From Asaia bogorensis (lineage in GTDB: Bacteria; Pseudomonadota; Alphaproteobacteria; Reyranellales; Reyranellaceae): DNA of 64,000 bases. This document shows, piece after piece, positions 44,492 to 53,544 of this stretch (positions are counted from its first letter, which is position 1; the number at the start of each line of letters is the position of its first letter). Below the pieces are notes generated by a model, which worked only from the letters and a program-made list of their open reading frames with translations, searched no databases and was not told the origin of the DNA. A program made the translations under genes and the position numbers. The stretch spans positions 62,001-126,000 of the forward strand of contig CAMDCE010000002.1 of assembly GCA_945889625.1 (NCBI GenBank), in the 5' to 3' direction.

Positions 44492-45571
44492 ATGCCGCAC
44501 GACGGCTGGCATCCGCACGATCACGGTGATGGCCACGCTCATCACCATCCTCACGGCCCGCCCACTCGGCGGGCCGTTCTGGCTGCGGCGACCTTCCTGC
44601 CCTTTGGCACCGCCAGCGCCCAGACCGTCGATGCCGCCAGCCGCATCGCCCTCTCGGCGAACCGCTTCCTGGCAACCCTCGACGACGGCCCGCGCAAGCA
44701 GGTGCTGATCGCCTTCGGGTCGGACAACCGCATCGACTGGCACTATGTTCCGCGCAGCCGGCAGGGCCTGCCATTGGGCGCCCTGCGCCCCGACCAGCAG
44801 GCGGCGGCGCGCGGGCTGTTTGCCTCGGTGCTGAACGACAAGGGCCTCGAGCTTCTCGACAATGTCCGCGTGATCGAGGGTGTGCTGCGCGAACAGCAGG
44901 GCAGCTTCCGCGATCCCGACCGCTACTACGTGTCGATCTTCGGCACGCCAGGCCGCTTTCCGTGGGGCTGGCGCTTCGAGGGCCATCACCTGTCGCTGAA
45001 CGTCACCCTGGCCGATGCCGGCCACATCTCGGCGACACCGTTCTTCGTCGGCGCCCATCCGGCGACGGTGCGCGACGGCCCACGCCGTGGCTTGCGGCCG
45101 CTGGGCGCGGCCGAGGATCTCGCGCGCCAGCTCATGGCGAGCTTGCCCGAGGCGGCGCGGCGCACCGCGATCATCGCCGACCGCTCGTTCGGCGAGATCG
45201 TGGCCAGCCCGCAGCGCGAGCGCGACCTCGGCCAGCCGCGCGGCCTGGAGCTTTCCGCCATGGACGGAACCGCCCGCACCCTGGTCGAGGCGCTGCTCGA
45301 CCGCTTCCTGGGGGCGCTGGCGCCCGACCTGGCGGCAGCGCAGAAGCGGCGGGTCGTCGAGCAGGAGCTGGCCAGGTTCCGCTTCGCCTGGGCAGGCTCG
45401 CTCGCACCGGGCGAGGCGCATTATTTCCGCGTGCACGGGCCGGTGACCTTGATCGAGCACGACAACACCCAGAACGGCGCCAACCACATCCATTCGGTGT
45501 GGCGCGACCTCACCGCCGACTTCGGCCATGACGCGCTGGCCGAGCACTACAAGCAGAAGCCGCACCGCTAG
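44492..45571 (+). CDS. DUF3500 protein with His-rich Tat signal region
   Basis: A 359-residue protein. Residues 1-23 contain nine His (MPHDGWHPHDHGDGHAHHH), then TRRAVLAAATFLPFGTASAQ, a Tat-type signal. The mature part matches DUF3500 (GPRKQVLIAFGSDNRIDWHYVPR; LRPDQQAAARGLFASVL; HHLSLNVT; HNDNTQ-like segment IEHDNTQNGANHIHSVWRD). Function unknown; DUF3500 genes often stand near redox or metal-stress genes. The start ATG 44492 gives 11 bases after the redoxin stop. Confidence 0.85.
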   Translation: MPHDGWHPHDHGDGHAHHHPHGPPTRRAVLAAATFLPFGTASAQTVDAASRIALSANRFLATLDDGPRKQVLIAFGSDNRIDWHYVPRSRQGLPLGALRPDQQAAARGLFASVLNDKGLELLDNVRVIEGVLREQQGSFRDPDRYYVSIFGTPGRFPWGWRFEGHHLSLNVTLADAGHISATPFFVGAHPATVRDGPRRGLRPLGAAEDLARQLMASLPEAARRTAIIADRSFGEIVASPQRERDLGQPRGLELSAMDGTARTLVEALLDRFLGALAPDLAAAQKRRVVEQELARFRFAWAGSLAPGEAHYFRVHGPVTLIEHDNTQNGANHIHSVWRDLTADFGHDALAEHYKQKPHR

Positions 45572-45655
45572 AGCGTTTCCGCCTTTGGTGGAAAGCGCGC
45601 GAGCGTTTCCGCCATTGGCGGAAAGCGCGTGAGCGATTCCGCTTGCAGCTGAATC
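45571..45655. repeat. 30-bp tandem palindromic repeat
   Basis: Two 30-base units beginning GAGCGTTTCCGCC (45571-45600 and 45601-45630) are nearly identical and are followed by a degenerate third starting GAGCGATTCCGC. Each unit is itself palindromic (TTTCCGCC / GGCGGAAA). It lies between convergent genes and may stop both transcripts. Confidence 0.8.
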
Positions 45656-45658
45656 ATC

Positions 45659-46477
45659 CTAGAGCAGGAACTCCACGAACACCGGCCAGTGGTCGGAGCC
45701 GTTGCTGGCATAGTCGATCCAGGCGCGCTTCACCCGGGGCGCCAGGTCGGGCGTGACGAAGACATGGTCGATGCGGCCCTCGCGCGGGAAGCTGTCGACC
45801 TCCTCCTCGCTGTTGCCGGCGGCCCGCCAGGCGTCGGCCAGGCCCGCCGCGGCGACCAGCGGATACTCCGCATGGCCGGGCGTGAAATTGAAGTCTCCGG
45901 CCACGATCGCCGAAGCCGGCACGGCGAGCGTCGCCTCCTGGAACATGAAGGTCTGCGGTCCCGTCGCATCCCAGGTGGCGCCCGTCGTGGCGGCGCCATT
46001 GACCGCCACCAGCAGGGCCTCGACCTGCGGCAGGCGCTGTTGCGACCCGACGTGGCTGAGGTGCGTGCAATAGATCCGGAGCGGCCCGCCCGGCGCCATG
46101 ACCACGGCCTCGATGTAGCCGCGTTGCAGGTCGAAGCGATCGGTCATCCGCGTCTTGGGCAGCATGACGCCGCGCGACCAGGCGATCGGCCAGCGCGACA
46201 CGATGGCGTTGCCGAAGCTGCGCCGGCGATTGACGATCCGGCCATCGGCCTCGACCGTGCTGGCATCTGCTTCCATCGGTCCGTGGAAGCGGAAATAGCG
46301 GTTGAGCCGCCGGCCGATCTCCGCCGTCTGGTCGGCGTAGCCGTTCTGCGGCCAGCCGCGGACAGTCTCTTGAATGCAGACGATGTCGGCCTCGGCCACC
46401 GCGTCCGCGATGCGCGCCACGTCGTAGGCGCCGTCGGCGCCGACGCCGTAGTGGATGTTGTAGGTGCTGAACAGCAT
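45659..46477 (-). CDS. Endonuclease/exonuclease/phosphatase-family protein
   Basis: DNase I-like metal-dependent phosphoesterase, 272 residues from ATG 46477. Motifs: TYNIHYGVG, Glu in VCIQETVRG, IYCTHLSHVG, VAGDFNFTPG and the final DHWPVFVEF. No signal peptide. The substrate could be DNA, a sphingolipid, an inositol phosphate or another phosphodiester. It is followed on the left by the tandem repeat and preceded by the small DUF551-like gene, ten bases upstream. Confidence 0.88.
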   Translation of the reverse strand: MLFSTYNIHYGVGADGAYDVARIADAVAEADIVCIQETVRGWPQNGYADQTAEIGRRLNRYFRFHGPMEADASTVEADGRIVNRRRSFGNAIVSRWPIAWSRGVMLPKTRMTDRFDLQRGYIEAVVMAPGGPLRIYCTHLSHVGSQQRLPQVEALLVAVNGAATTGATWDATGPQTFMFQEATLAVPASAIVAGDFNFTPGHAEYPLVAAAGLADAWRAAGNSEEEVDSFPREGRIDHVFVTPDLAPRVKRAWIDYASNGSDHWPVFVEFLL

Positions 46478-46487
46478 GCTGGCGAAC

Positions 46488-46757
46488 CTAGGCGGGGCGC
46501 GTGAGCGGCGCCCATTTCTCCGGATGCAGCTCGACATACTCGATCCACGGCCCGGTCTCGGCGAAGCCCTGGTCGAGATGGCCGACGTCGCTCACCCAAT
46601 AGCCGAACGTCCGGCGATTGGCATCGAAGCGCCAGACGCCCACGACGATGCCCTGACAGACATGACCCGCAAGGCCGGGACAGAACAGCAGCACGGGCTC
46701 CTCGTCCTTCGGGGCCGTCTCCATCGGCTGCCATACGCCCGCCGCTCCATCGCTCAT
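46488..46757 (-). CDS. Small DUF551-like protein
   Basis: An 89-residue protein. The N-terminal WQPMETAPKDEEPVLLFCPG matches the small family whose members begin WQPIETAPKDG, mostly of phage and proteobacterial origin with no assigned function. W/F-rich strands follow. It probably shares a transcript with the phosphatase-family gene. Function unknown. Confidence 0.75.
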   Translation of the reverse strand: MSDGAAGVWQPMETAPKDEEPVLLFCPGLAGHVCQGIVVGVWRFDANRRTFGYWVSDVGHLDQGFAETGPWIEYVELHPEKWAPLTRPA

Positions 46758-46786
46758 CGCCGGTGGTCCCTATTTCGACTGATAAA

Positions 46787-46906
46787 GCATGGTCCGTTCG
46801 GCTGGAATCAGCCGGACGGACTATGCCTTTGAAGGAAATACTTCGTACAACGCGTTTCCGGTCAAATTGAACCGCTCCGCGGTTCAATTTGACCGAAAGC
46901 CGCTCT
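46787..46906. repeat. Two-part palindromic repeat, copy 2
   Basis: Part one: GCATGGTCCGTTCGGCTG / CAGCCGGACGGACTATGC (46787-46826). Part two: a perfect 17-bp stem CGGTCAAATTGAACCGC / GCGGTTCAATTTGACCG with TCC spacer (46859-46895). Part two matches copy 1 at 531-629 in reverse orientation; part one shares its core with 35967-36026. Confidence 0.8.
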
Positions 46907-47577
46907 AGTCGCCCAGCAGCAGCGGGATCATCGCCAGGCTGAGCACGACGCTGGCCAGCAGCAGCGGCCAGACAACGCCGAACTGCAGCACCAGGGCGCC
47001 GATAGCGGCACTTACCACGAACAGGCCGATCGACAACACCCGCCGTGTCCAGTTCTTGTTGTCGCCGCCGGCCACGGCGGAATCGGCGAAAATGCCGGTG
47101 AAAGTGACCGTCATCACGTTGGTCGCGAGGTCCTGCACGCCGTGCACGCGCACCATGGCATTCTGCAGTCCCATCGCCAGCGACAGCATCACCACGATGA
47201 CTTTGCCCGGCAAATTGTCCGCGTCGGGGCTGCCGAACGCCGCAACCACGGTAGCGGCCAGGACGATCATCCATTCGACGGCAAAGCCTACCCGCCGCTC
47301 ACGCATCTTCTGCGGGCCGCGCAGCAGACGGCCGCCGAGCAGCGCACCCGCCACGAAGGCCATAACCGCGGGCACGTATCGCGTGGTGTCGCCCAACGCG
47401 CTGCCGGTGCCGATGGAGAAAGCCATGAGCAGGAGATTGCCCGTCATCATCTCGGCGAAGACGCCGCCGAGCGCCAGGAAGCAGACGGCGTCGACCAGAC
47501 CGCATATCGCGGTGATCATGTAGAGACCGGTCGTGACGTCGGTCAGCCGCCGCTTCACCCGGTGGTGAAGGCGCGTT

Positions 47578-47585
<8 letters not shown>
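46905..47585 (-). CDS. DUF1275 (YoaK-type) membrane protein
   Basis: A 226-residue membrane protein with about six helices. [40 protein letters not shown] is the DUF1275 signature, together with [28 protein letters not shown]. Function unknown, sometimes proposed as a transporter. GTG at 47585 overlaps ugpC by 8 bases, so it is translated with the ugp genes, which is uncommon. Confidence 0.9.
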
Positions 47586-48666
<1,081 letters not shown>

Positions 48667-48684
48667 GCTATTTCTCCGTCTCGC

Positions 48685-49536
48685 CTATTTCTCTGTTTCG
48701 ACCAGGCCGCGCACGAACAGGCGCTGCATGAAGACCACGACCAGCACCGGCGGCAGCATGGCGAGCATCGCCATGGCCATCAGCAGGTTCCAGCTCGGCG
48801 TCGCATCGACCGCATTGGCCTGGCGCGAGACGGCCATGACCACGGTGTAGAAGCTCTCCTTGGTCGTGATCAGCAACGGCCAGAGGTACTGGTTCCAGCC
48901 GTAGATGAACTGGATGACGAACAGTGCGGCGATCGTGGTCCGGCTCATCGGCAGCAGGATGTCCCAGAAGAAGCGCATCGGCGAGGCGCCGTCGACCCGC
49001 GCGGCCTCGGCCAGTTCGTCGGGGACGCTGAGGAAGAACTGGCGGAACAGGAACGTGGCGGTGGCCGAGGCGATCAGCGGGATGATCAGGCCGGAATAGG
49101 AGTCGATCATGCCGAGGCTGGCGACCACGCCATAGGTCGGCACGATGCGCACCTCCACCGGCAGCATCAAGGTGACGAAGATCGCCCAGAAGAAGGCCAT
49201 GCGCAGCGGAAAGCGGAAATAGACGATGGCGAAGGCGGAGATGATCGAGATGGCGATCTTCCCCAGCGCCACGCCCAACGCCATGATCGTGCTGTTCATC
49301 AGCGTGACCCAGATCGGGGCGCCGCCGTAGCCGCGGCCGAAGCCTTCGAACAGGACCTGGCTGTAGTTCTCGAGGAGAAGCGGCCCGGGCAGCAGCGGCA
49401 CAGGCGAGCGCAGCATCGTCGCCTGGTCGTGGGTCGAGGCCACGAAAGTCATCCACACCGGGAAGGCGATGATGATCACCCCCAGGATGATGACGAGGTG
49501 GCTCAGGAAGGTCACGAAGGGGCGGTTCTCGACCAT
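48685..49536 (-). CDS. ugpE: Glycerol-3-phosphate ABC permease UgpE
   Basis: Six-helix permease, 283 residues from ATG 49536. It has the EAA loop DELAEAARVDGASPMRFFWDILLPMSRTTI (about 175-205) that contacts UgpC. ATG shares a base with the ugpA stop (TGATG), so translation is coupled. Confidence 0.95.
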   Translation of the reverse strand: MVENRPFVTFLSHLVIILGVIIIAFPVWMTFVASTHDQATMLRSPVPLLPGPLLLENYSQVLFEGFGRGYGGAPIWVTLMNSTIMALGVALGKIAISIISAFAIVYFRFPLRMAFFWAIFVTLMLPVEVRIVPTYGVVASLGMIDSYSGLIIPLIASATATFLFRQFFLSVPDELAEAARVDGASPMRFFWDILLPMSRTTIAALFVIQFIYGWNQYLWPLLITTKESFYTVVMAVSRQANAVDATPSWNLLMAMAMLAMLPPVLVVVFMQRLFVRGLVETEK

Positions 49537-50417
49537 CAGTAGTGCACCCGTCGCTCGATGAAGCGGAACTGGACGAAGGTGAGAAGGATGACGACGATCA
49601 TCAGGATCACCGACTGCGCCGAGGAACCGCCGAGATCCTGGCCGCGGAAGCCGTCGTTGTAGACCTTGTAGACCAGGATGCTGGTGGACTGGCCCGGCCC
49701 GCCCTTGGTCAGCGCGTCGACCACGCCGAAGGTGCCGAAGAAGGCATAGAGGATATTGATGACCAGAAGGAAGAAGCCGGTGGGCGAGAGCAGCGGGAAG
49801 GCGATGTCCCAGAAGCGCCGGCCCGGCCCCGCGCCGTCGATGGCGGCGGCTTCGATCAGCGATTTCGGGATCGACTGCAGGCCGGCCAGGAAGAACAGGA
49901 AATTGTAGCTGACCTGGTTCCACACCGCGGCGATCACCACCAGCAGCAGCGCCTGGTTGCCGTTGATGACGTAGTTGAACTCGATGCCGATGCCCTGCAG
50001 CAGCCAGGCAACAATGCCGACCGAGGGATTGAACAGGAAGCCCCACAGCACACCCGCCACGGCGGGGGCCACGGCATAGGGCCACACCAGAAAGGTCTTG
50101 TAGGCGGTGGCGCCGCGGATCACCCGGTCGGCCATCACCGCGAGCAAAAGCGAGACGGCGAGTCCGATCGAGGCGACCAGGGCGCTGAACACCACCGTTA
50201 ACCGCGCCGAGGCGTAGTAACTGGAATCCTGGAATAGATGGGCGAAGTTGTCGAACCAGACGAACTTGGAGTTTCCGCCAAACGAGTCCTCGATCAGCAG
50301 CGACTGCCAGAGCGCCTGGCCCGACGGCCAGAAGAAGAACACCAGCGTGATGACGATCTGCGGCGCCACCAGAAGGTAGGGCAGCCACCGCTCGTTGAAG
50401 GTGACGCGCTTTTCCAT
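49536..50417 (-). CDS. ugpA: Glycerol-3-phosphate ABC permease UgpA
   Basis: Six-helix permease, 293 residues. EAA loop [31 protein letters not shown]; the start [32 protein letters not shown] is typical of UgpA. A multi-hairpin repeat lies between ugpB and ugpA, probably lowering permease levels relative to the binding protein. Confidence 0.95.
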   Translation of the reverse strand: MEKRVTFNERWLPYLLVAPQIVITLVFFFWPSGQALWQSLLIEDSFGGNSKFVWFDNFAHLFQDSSYYASARLTVVFSALVASIGLAVSLLLAVMADRVIRGATAYKTFLVWPYAVAPAVAGVLWGFLFNPSVGIVAWLLQGIGIEFNYVINGNQALLLVVIAAVWNQVSYNFLFFLAGLQSIPKSLIEAAAIDGAGPGRRFWDIAFPLLSPTGFFLLVINILYAFFGTFGVVDALTKGGPGQSTSILVYKVYNDGFRGQDLGGSSAQSVILMIVVILLTFVQFRFIERRVHY

Positions 50418-50447
50418 GTCAGCGGTGCGACCAGACCCTCAAGCCTT

Positions 50448-50550
50448 GACCCCCTCCGGCCTTCGGCCACCTCCCCCGAAGATGTGGGAGGGGAAGGGTC
50501 TTTTCCTCCCCCGTCTTCGGGGGAGGTGCCCCGCAGGGGCGGAGGGGGTC
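50448..50550. repeat. Hairpin repeat between ugpB and ugpA
   Basis: Outer stem GACCCCCTCCG / CGGAGGGGGTC and a long inner stem CACCTCCCCCGAAGA / TCTTCGGGGGAGGTG. Position after a binding-protein gene is like the hairpin after dctP. The CCCCCTCC...CTCCCCCGAAG layout is a widespread alphaproteobacterial repeat. Confidence 0.8.
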
Positions 50551-50581
50551 GGACTGTTCGCGAGGGTCGACCACCCCGGCC

Positions 50582-51898
50582 CTACTTGTTGGCCGCTTCG
50601 AACTTGCGCAGCAGCTCGTTGCCGCGCTTCACCGCCTCGTCGAGCGCGGCCTTGGAGTCCTTCTTGCCGGACCACACCGCCTCGAGCTCCTCGTCAACCA
50701 CGTCGCGAATCTGCACGAAGTTGCCGATGCGCAGGCCCTTGGAGTTTTCCGTCGCCGGATTGAGCGTCAACTCCTGGACGGCGACGTCGCGGCCGGGGAA
50801 CTTCTTGTAGAAGCCCGCCTTCTCGGTGACTTCGGCGGCGGCCAGAGTGACCGGCACATAGCCGGTATCCTGGTGCCACTTGGCCTGCACCGGCGTGCTC
50901 GCCAGGTAGGTCAGGAACTTGGCAACGCCCTTGTATTCGGCGGCCGGCCGGCCCTGCAGCACCCACAGGGTGGCGCCGCCGATGATCGAGTTCTGCGGCT
51001 TGGGTGCCACGTCGGGCGAATAGGGCATCATGGCGATGCCGAACTTGTCGGTGCCCAGCGCCTTGTCGATCGCCGCGGCAGTGGCCGACGAGCCAACGAG
51101 GAAGGCGCAGTCGCCGGCGGTGAACAGCGCCGTCGATTTACCCTCGCGACCGCCATAGACGAAGGTCTTGTCCTTGCCCCAGTCAGCCAGCATCTGGATG
51201 AACTTGATGCGCGGGGCGTCGTTGAACTTGAGCTCGATGTCGAGGCCGCCGAAGCCGTTGGCCTTGGTCGCGAATGGCAGGTTGTGCCAAGCGCCGTAAT
51301 TTTCGATCATCGTCCAGGTCTGCCACTGTGGCGTGAACCCGCATTTGGCGCCGGCGGCGACGGCCTTCTTGGCCATCTCGCCCAGTTCCGGCCAGGTCTT
51401 GGGCGGCTTGTTGGGATCGAGCCCTGCCTTGGTGAACAGCTCCTTGTTCCAGTAGAGCACCGGCGTCGAGGAGTTGAACGGCATGGACAAGAGCTTGCCG
51501 TCGGTCGTCGAGTAGTAGCCGTAGACCGGTCCGATATAGGCCTTGGGATCGAACGGCTCCTTGGCGTCGGCCATGAGCTGGTAGACCGGATAGACCGCGC
51601 CCTTGGCGGCCATCATGTTGGCGGTGCCGACCTCGAAGACCTGCACGATGTGCGGCGCCTGCTTGGCGCGGAAGGCGGCGATCGCCGCGGTCAGGGTCTC
51701 GGTGTAGGAGCCCTTGAAGACGGCGTTGACCTTGTATTCGCTCTGCGACTTGTTGAAGCCATCGGCCAAGGCGCCGACGGTCTCGCCGAGGTTGCCGCCC
51801 ATGGCGTGCCACCACTGGATTTCGGTCTGCGCAGCAGCCCCGTGTGCGCTCGCCAAGGCGGCGACAGCAGCGACGGACGACAGCAAAATGCGTGACAT
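50582..51898 (-). CDS. ugpB: Glycerol-3-phosphate-binding protein UgpB
   Basis: Periplasmic binding protein, 438 residues. Signal peptide cut near ALASAHGAAAQ; then TEIQWWHAMGGNLGETVGALADGFNKSQSEYKVNAVFKGSYTETL, the classic UgpB N-terminus with substrate contacts WWHAMGG and GSYTE. GGGAGG lies before the ATG. A Pho-box-like element is 70-90 bases upstream. Confidence 0.96.
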   Translation of the reverse strand: MSRILLSSVAAVAALASAHGAAAQTEIQWWHAMGGNLGETVGALADGFNKSQSEYKVNAVFKGSYTETLTAAIAAFRAKQAPHIVQVFEVGTANMMAAKGAVYPVYQLMADAKEPFDPKAYIGPVYGYYSTTDGKLLSMPFNSSTPVLYWNKELFTKAGLDPNKPPKTWPELGEMAKKAVAAGAKCGFTPQWQTWTMIENYGAWHNLPFATKANGFGGLDIELKFNDAPRIKFIQMLADWGKDKTFVYGGREGKSTALFTAGDCAFLVGSSATAAAIDKALGTDKFGIAMMPYSPDVAPKPQNSIIGGATLWVLQGRPAAEYKGVAKFLTYLASTPVQAKWHQDTGYVPVTLAAAEVTEKAGFYKKFPGRDVAVQELTLNPATENSKGLRIGNFVQIRDVVDEELEAVWSGKKDSKAALDEAVKRGNELLRKFEAANK

Positions 51899-51920
51899 GC
51901 GATAGTACCTCCCTATGAAG

Positions 51921-51942
51921 CCCCGCCGATATATCGACGGGG
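51921..51942. promoter_or_regulatory. Palindrome in the ugpB leader
   Basis: CCCCGCCGATATATCGACGGGG is palindromic at 20 of 22 bases and lies 23-44 bases before the ugpB ATG. It could be an operator or a leader hairpin close to the ribosome site. Confidence 0.45.
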
Positions 51943-51967
51943 GCCAAGACTGCGATGTGTCGTTTTT

Positions 51968-51985
51968 ATTTCAGTCCCATGACAG
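51968..51985 (-). promoter_or_regulatory. Candidate Pho box upstream of ugpB
   Basis: On the minus strand: CTGTCATGGGACTGAAAT. The first repeat matches the CTGTCAT consensus fully; the second, 11 bp on, matches 5 of 7 (CTGAAAT). The 4-base spacer is GC-rich, unlike the AT-rich consensus. PhoB control of ugp is known in several proteobacteria. Confidence 0.55.
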
Positions 51986-52025
51986 TCCATCAAGACTGTC
52001 CCCCGAAGGCAACCCCCTAATTGAC

Positions 52026-52718
52026 CTAAATGAGCGCGGCCAGGACCACGTCCGGCACGTCGGTGATGACGCAGTCGGCACCCATGCCGACCAGGGCCCT
52101 GGCCATATCGCCGTCGTTGATGGTGTAAACCGAGAGCGCGTAGCCCGCTTTCCTGATCTCGGCGGCCTGGGCGACGGTGAGCTTCGTTCCGTCAGTATTG
52201 ACACCCGCGGCACCCACCTCGTCGGCACGCTCCCGCCAGTTCCGCTCGATCTCTCCCAACAGGATCGCGCGGGCAAATTCCGGCGCTGCCTCCCTGGCGG
52301 CAACCAGCGAAGCCCGCTTGAAGCTCGACAGCAGCGGCGCGGGCAGTGACGCAGGCCAGCAGCGCCGCAGGGTTGCCACCGCCACTTGAGCCGTCTCGGC
52401 CTCGCGTCCTTCACACGGCTTGATCTCGACATTGCAGCCCAGCCCCAACTCGGCAAAGCAGGCGATGGCCTCCTCGAAGGTCGGCACGTCCACCGGCAGC
52501 TCGGACCGCCGGGTTTCAGCGACCAGCCGGTCGACGCCCATGGTGCGCTTGAGCGAGGCGTCGTGCATCACGATGGGCACGCGGTCGGCCGTCAGTTTGA
52601 CGTCGATCTCGACCCAGGGCGCGCCCCGCCGCCTGGCCTCACGGAACGAGACCAGGGTGTTTTCCGGGGCGTAGGCCATCGCGCCGCGATGACCGATGAC
52701 TTTAGGCAGTTGCAGCAT
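52026..52718 (-). CDS. ugpQ: Glycerophosphodiester phosphodiesterase
   Basis: Splits glycerophosphodiesters to glycerol-3-phosphate and an alcohol. 230 residues, TIM barrel with HRGAMAYAPENTLVSFREA (catalytic His and Glu) and WVEIDVKLTADRVPIVMHD (metal Glu/Asp), and NVEIKPCEG. No signal peptide, so it acts in the cytosol like E. coli UgpQ. It precedes ugpB by 127 bases and is divergent from the SDR gene with a 40-base gap. Confidence 0.95.
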   Translation of the reverse strand: MLQLPKVIGHRGAMAYAPENTLVSFREARRRGAPWVEIDVKLTADRVPIVMHDASLKRTMGVDRLVAETRRSELPVDVPTFEEAIACFAELGLGCNVEIKPCEGREAETAQVAVATLRRCWPASLPAPLLSSFKRASLVAAREAAPEFARAILLGEIERNWRERADEVGAAGVNTDGTKLTVAQAAEIRKAGYALSVYTINDGDMARALVGMGADCVITDVPDVVLAALI

Positions 52719-52758
52719 TCACCAATCCAACGCTTACTCAGGCCGCGCAAATAGACGA

Positions 52759-53535
52759 ATGCCCCACCCCATGTCGACCTTTCCCGATCAATTTCGCCTC
52801 GATGGCCGCACCGCGCTGGTCACCGGCTCGGCCCGCGGCCTGGGCTGGGAGATGATCCAGGCCCTGGCCCAGGCCGGCGCCCGGGTCCTGCTGCACGGCC
52901 GGTCGGCCGGGCACGTGGCGCCGCAGCTCGAGACGCTGCGCCGCGCCGGCTTTGCCGCCGATGCCCTGGGCTTCGAGATGGCCGACCGCGCCACCATGCG
53001 GGCCGAGATCGCCAAAGCGGGCCCGATCGACATCCTTATCCACAATGTCGGCGAGCGCGACCGGCGCCCCTTCGCCGACATCGAGCCCGAAGACTTCGCC
53101 CGCCTGATCGATGTCGACCTCGTGGCGGCCCATGCGCTGGTCAAGCTGGTGGTGCCCGGCATGATCGACCGGGGCTGGGGCCGGCTGATCCTGGTGACCT
53201 CGATCGTGGCCGACCTCGCGGTGCCGAACGCCAGTTCCTACATCGCGGCCAAAGGCGGCCTGTCGGCGCTGGCCCGCGCGCTGGCGGCCGAGTTCGGGGC
53301 AAAGGGCGTCACCTCGAACGCGCTCTCGCCCGGCTTCTTCGCCACCGAAACCAACGCCAAGCTGATCGCCTCACCGCTGGGCGAAGTGCAACGCGAGCGC
53401 TGTCCGCTCAAACGCTGGGCCGATCCGCCGGAGATCGCCGGCGCCGCGTTGTTCCTCGCCTCGCCCGCCGCGTCCTATGTCAACGGCCATACGCTCACCG
53501 TCGACGGCGGCGTGTCGGCCACCTACCTCGCCTAG
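52759..53535 (+). CDS. Short-chain dehydrogenase/reductase
   Basis: An SDR of about 258 residues with TGSARGLGWEM (cofactor), HNVGERDRRPFADI, Ser in ILVTSIVADLA, and YIAAKGG as the YxxxK pair. The general look is like gluconate 5-dehydrogenases. An ATG at 52771 is an alternative start. It is followed after nine bases by the transporter gene, suggesting one transcript. Substrate unknown. Confidence 0.88.
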   Translation: MPHPMSTFPDQFRLDGRTALVTGSARGLGWEMIQALAQAGARVLLHGRSAGHVAPQLETLRRAGFAADALGFEMADRATMRAEIAKAGPIDILIHNVGERDRRPFADIEPEDFARLIDVDLVAAHALVKLVVPGMIDRGWGRLILVTSIVADLAVPNASSYIAAKGGLSALARALAAEFGAKGVTSNALSPGFFATETNAKLIASPLGEVQRERCPLKRWADPPEIAGAALFLASPAASYVNGHTLTVDGGVSATYLA

Positions 53536-53544
53536 GAAACCTCC

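Noticed and set aside
45571..45655. CRISPR-like array
   Set aside because: Only two to three directly adjoining palindromic units without spacers.
46144..47274. 376-codon minus-strand frame running through several genes and the repeat
   Set aside because: It joins other frames of DUF1275, the repeat, the DUF551-like gene and the phosphatase-family gene; no own domain.
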